Assembly: GCA_902492555.1 (NCBI GenBank)
Contig: CABUMH010000002.1
Span: forward strand, 1-64,000
DNA from: Eisenbergiella sp900555195
GTDB taxonomy: Bacteria > Bacillota > Clostridia > Lachnospirales > Lachnospiraceae
Length of the DNA stretch: 64,000 nt
Direction of reading: 5' to 3'
Numbering within the stretch: the stretch's first letter is position 1; every line of letters starts with the position of its first letter. The position numbers and the translations under genes were made by a program. The notes beneath the pieces were generated by a model. It was not told the DNA's origin, ran no database searches, and saw only the letters and a program-made list of their open reading frames with translations. Shown here in pieces: positions 61,597 to 64,000 of this stretch.

Positions 61597-62751
61597 ATGG
61601 ATTTTACTTTAAGCAAAGAGCATGAAGTGGCGAGAACCCTGTTCAGGGATTTTGCCGAAAAGGAAGTAAAGCCTCTTGCTCAGGAGGTTGATGAGAAGGA
61701 AGAATTCCCCAGAGGAACCGTTGAGAAAATGGCGAAGCTGGGCTTCCTGGGAATTCCGATCCCGAAGGAATATGGCGGACAGGGCTGCGACCCGCTGACC
61801 TATGCGATGTGCGTGGAAGAACTTTCCAAGGTCTGCGGCACCACAGGCGTTATCGTATCCGCGCACACCTCTCTGTGCTGCGATCCGATCCTGACCTATG
61901 GTACGGAAGAGCAGAAGCAGAAATATCTGGTTCCCCTGGCAAAGGGTGAGAAGCTGGGCGCATTCGGCCTGACCGAGCCCGGAGCAGGAACAGATGCGCA
62001 GGGACAGCAGACCAAGGCGTATCTGGATGGGGACGAATGGGTGCTCAACGGCTCCAAGATCTTCATCACCAACGGTAAAGAAGCGGATGTATATGTGATC
62101 TTTGCTGTTACCGGCGTTACGGAAGACAAGAAGGGCAGAAAGAAGAAAATGATCTCCGCTTTCATCGTGGAGAAAGGAACGCCTGGCTTCAGCTTCGGAA
62201 CGAAGGAAAAGAAGATGGGTATCCGCGGTTCATCCACTTACGAGCTGATCTTCACGGACTGCCGCATCCCGAAGGAGAACCTGCTGGGAGCAGAAGGCAA
62301 GGGCTTCGGCATTGCAATGCATACGCTGGACGGCGGACGTATCGGTATCGCTGCACAGGCGCTCGGACTGGCTGAAGGCGCTCTGGAGAATACCATCGCA
62401 TATGTGAAGGAAAGAAAGCAGTTCGGACGTGCGATCGGCGCATTCCAGAACACCCAGTTCCAGATCGCTGATATGGCTACCAAGGTAGAAGCTGCTCAGC
62501 TGCTGGTATACAAGGCTGCTATGGCAAAGGCTACTCAGAAGGTATATTCCGTAGAGGCTGCCAAGGCGAAACTGTATGCTGCGGAAGTTGCCATGGAAGT
62601 GACCACGAAGGCGGTTCAGCTGCACGGCGGATACGGCTACACGAGAGAGTACGATGTAGAGCGTATGATGCGTGATGCGAAGATCACTGAGATCTATGAA
62701 GGAACCAGCGAAGTTCAGAGAATGGTAATCTCCGGCGCGCTGCTGAAATAA
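61597..62751 (+). CDS. bcd: Butyryl-CoA dehydrogenase
   Basis: 384-residue acyl-CoA dehydrogenase with FAD, reducing crotonyl-CoA to butyryl-CoA in complex with EtfAB (electron bifurcation to ferredoxin). Family signature FGLTEPGAGTDAQGQQT, KIFITNGKEADVYV, and catalytic Glu in YEGTSEVQRMVI near the end. GGAGG site. The next two genes supply the flavoprotein subunits. Confidence 0.96.
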   Translation: MDFTLSKEHEVARTLFRDFAEKEVKPLAQEVDEKEEFPRGTVEKMAKLGFLGIPIPKEYGGQGCDPLTYAMCVEELSKVCGTTGVIVSAHTSLCCDPILTYGTEEQKQKYLVPLAKGEKLGAFGLTEPGAGTDAQGQQTKAYLDGDEWVLNGSKIFITNGKEADVYVIFAVTGVTEDKKGRKKKMISAFIVEKGTPGFSFGTKEKKMGIRGSSTYELIFTDCRIPKENLLGAEGKGFGIAMHTLDGGRIGIAAQALGLAEGALENTIAYVKERKQFGRAIGAFQNTQFQIADMATKVEAAQLLVYKAAMAKATQKVYSVEAAKAKLYAAEVAMEVTTKAVQLHGGYGYTREYDVERMMRDAKITEIYEGTSEVQRMVISGALLK

Positions 62752-62797
62752 GCGATTTTGCGGGAATAAATGAAATTGAACAAGGAGAGAAAATACA

Positions 62798-63583
62798 ATG
62801 AAAATTGTTGTTTGTATTAAGCAGGTACCTGATACAAAGGGCGGCGTGAAGTTCAAACCCGACGGAACGCTGGATCGGGCTGCAATGCTTACGATCATGA
62901 ACCCTGACGACAAGGCAGGACTGGAAGCCGCTCTGAGACTGAAAGATCAGTACGGAGCAGAGGTTACCGTAATCACCATGGGACTTCCCAAGGCTGAAGA
63001 AGTTCTGCGTGAAGCTCTGGCTATGGGCGCTGACAAGGGAATTCTGGTTACCGACAGAGTGCTGGGCGGCGCGGACACCTGGGCAACTTCCCAGACCATC
63101 GCTGGCGCGATCCGTAACCTGGAATATGACCTGATCATCACCGGACGTCAGGCAATCGACGGAGATACCGCGCAGGTAGGACCTCAGATTTCTGAGCATC
63201 TTGGAATCCCGGTGATCTCCTATGCACAGGACATCAAGATTGATGGCGACAGCGTGATCGTAGAGCGTCAGTTCGACGACAGATATCATGTGCTGAAAGC
63301 GAAAATGCCCTGCCTGATCACCGCTCTCGGCGAGCTGAACGAGCCCCGTTACATGACGCCCGGCGGAATCTTCGATGCATATAAGCAGGAGATCACCGTA
63401 TGGGGAAGAGCGGATCTGAAGGATGTGGACGATTCCAATCTGGGCCTGAAGGGATCCCCGACGCAGATCGCGAAGGCATCCGACAAGGTGAGAAAGGGAG
63501 CCGGACAGATGTTTACGTTTGACACTCCTGACGAGGCAGCTTCCTTCATTACTGAAAAGCTGCAGGAGAAACACGTTATTTAA
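62798..63583 (+). CDS. etfB: Electron transfer flavoprotein, beta subunit
   Basis: 261 residues, EtfB family: KIVVCIKQVPDTKGGVKFKP opening and DLIITGRQAIDGDTAQVGPQ, the ETF beta signature. In Bcd/Etf complexes it carries the bifurcating FAD receiving electrons from NADH. AAGGAG site. Precedes etfA by 28 bp. Confidence 0.96.
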   Translation: MKIVVCIKQVPDTKGGVKFKPDGTLDRAAMLTIMNPDDKAGLEAALRLKDQYGAEVTVITMGLPKAEEVLREALAMGADKGILVTDRVLGGADTWATSQTIAGAIRNLEYDLIITGRQAIDGDTAQVGPQISEHLGIPVISYAQDIKIDGDSVIVERQFDDRYHVLKAKMPCLITALGELNEPRYMTPGGIFDAYKQEITVWGRADLKDVDDSNLGLKGSPTQIAKASDKVRKGAGQMFTFDTPDEAASFITEKLQEKHVI

Positions 63584-63611
63584 TAAAATAAGAAAAGTGT
63601 GGTGAATAAGG

Positions 63612-64000
63612 ATGAATTTAGAAGAATATAAGGGAGTATTTGTCTTTGCCCAGCAGGTTGATAACGTAATCAGCGGTATCGCATTTGAACTGATCGGCAA
63701 AGGAAAAGAACTGGCAAAAGATCTGGGCTGCGAAGTGACGGCTGTGCTGATCGGTTCCGGAGTGAAGGGGCTGGCAGATGAACTGGCTGAGTACGGAGCG
63801 GACAGAGTGATCGTTGTGGACGATCCGGAACTGAAGGAATACAGAACGGAGCCCTATGCACATGCGCTGGCATCCGTGATCGAGAAGTATAAACCGGAAA
63901 TCATGCTGGTTGGCGCTACCGCCATCGGCCGTGACCTGGGCCCCCGCGTATCCGCAAGGGTACATACCGGCCTGACCGCAGACTGCACACAGCTGGATAT
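63612..64000 (+). CDS. etfA: Electron transfer flavoprotein, alpha subunit (partial, runs off the end)
   Basis: The first ~129 residues are visible, starting MNLEEYKGVFVFAQQVDN, with the EtfA N-terminal domain motif VGATAIGRDLGPRVSARVHTGL. A full EtfA is about 330-350 residues, so roughly 200 residues lie beyond the window. AATAAGGATG gives a weak ribosome site. Last visible gene of the operon. Confidence 0.93.
   Translation, partial: MNLEEYKGVFVFAQQVDNVISGIAFELIGKGKELAKDLGCEVTAVLIGSGVKGLADELAEYGADRVIVVDDPELKEYRTEPYAHALASVIEKYKPEIMLVGATAIGRDLGPRVSARVHTGLTADCTQLD

Overview
The window reads as chromosomal DNA of a Gram-positive Clostridia bacterium, most likely a butyrate-forming gut Lachnospiraceae. 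The main reason is the right edge, a thl-crt-hbd-bcd-etfB-etfA operon for acetyl-CoA to butyryl-CoA in the order known from that family. Strong AGGAGG ribosome binding sites, TTG/GTG starts and two-component and partner-switching regulators of Firmicutes type agree. No capsid, portal, terminase, integrase, tRNA, rRNA, insertion sequence or CRISPR array was seen.

Layout: (1) 1-7.1 kb holds long-form hibernation factor hpf, a truncated GntR/LacI-type regulator, then a carbohydrate operon (split transketolase, 3-hydroxyacid dehydrogenase, sugar isomerase, glycerate kinase) closed by a strong terminator. (2) 7.1-12.7 kb holds an M23 peptidase, an AgrC/AgrA-like two-component pair, a DUF2156 protein and an EamA transporter. 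(3) 12.6-19.9 kb is a dense signalling block: a membrane protein with a degenerate HATPase tail, a Cache-HAMP-SpoIIE phosphatase, an RsbW-like kinase, a divergent SH3 protein with a histidine-kinase-like ATPase lacking an H-box, and an OmpR-type regulator with its kinase. (4) 19.99-57.4 kb is one co-directional contractile injection system (CIS) locus of about 28 genes. (5) 57.4-64 kb holds a nitroreductase and the butyrate operon.

The CIS locus is the notable part. It has the full contractile core: DUF4255 cap/adaptor, PAAR-like tip, one sheath, tube, assembly-chaperone-like small proteins, tube-initiator-like protein, two CIS tube/LysM-type baseplate adaptors, hub, spike, gp25, two gpJ/gp6 wedge proteins, gpI-like protein and AAA+ ATPase. 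It lacks a recognisable tail-fibre gene. It begins instead with five predicted membrane or secreted proteins: a pseudokinase-like protein, a dead class III cyclase, a MORN-repeat protein, a TolC-like protein and a 1058-residue coiled-coil protein. It also carries a STAS protein, an FtsE-like ATPase without FtsX, a double-GNAT protein and an 844-residue terminal protein that could be cargo. I infer a membrane-anchored, regulated injection machine in a Gram-positive cell rather than a freely released particle.

Regulation: an exact 11-bp direct repeat sits just upstream of the first CIS gene and right after the OmpR/kinase pair. SpoIIE, RsbW-like and STAS proteins bracket the locus with no sigma factor in view, suggesting that partner switching acts on the machine or on a distant sigma factor. 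The butyrate operon has a good promoter followed by a Rex-like (NADH/NAD+) operator. Large perfect hairpins recur in gaps between genes across the window; one of them forms the truncation point of the GntR-type regulator.
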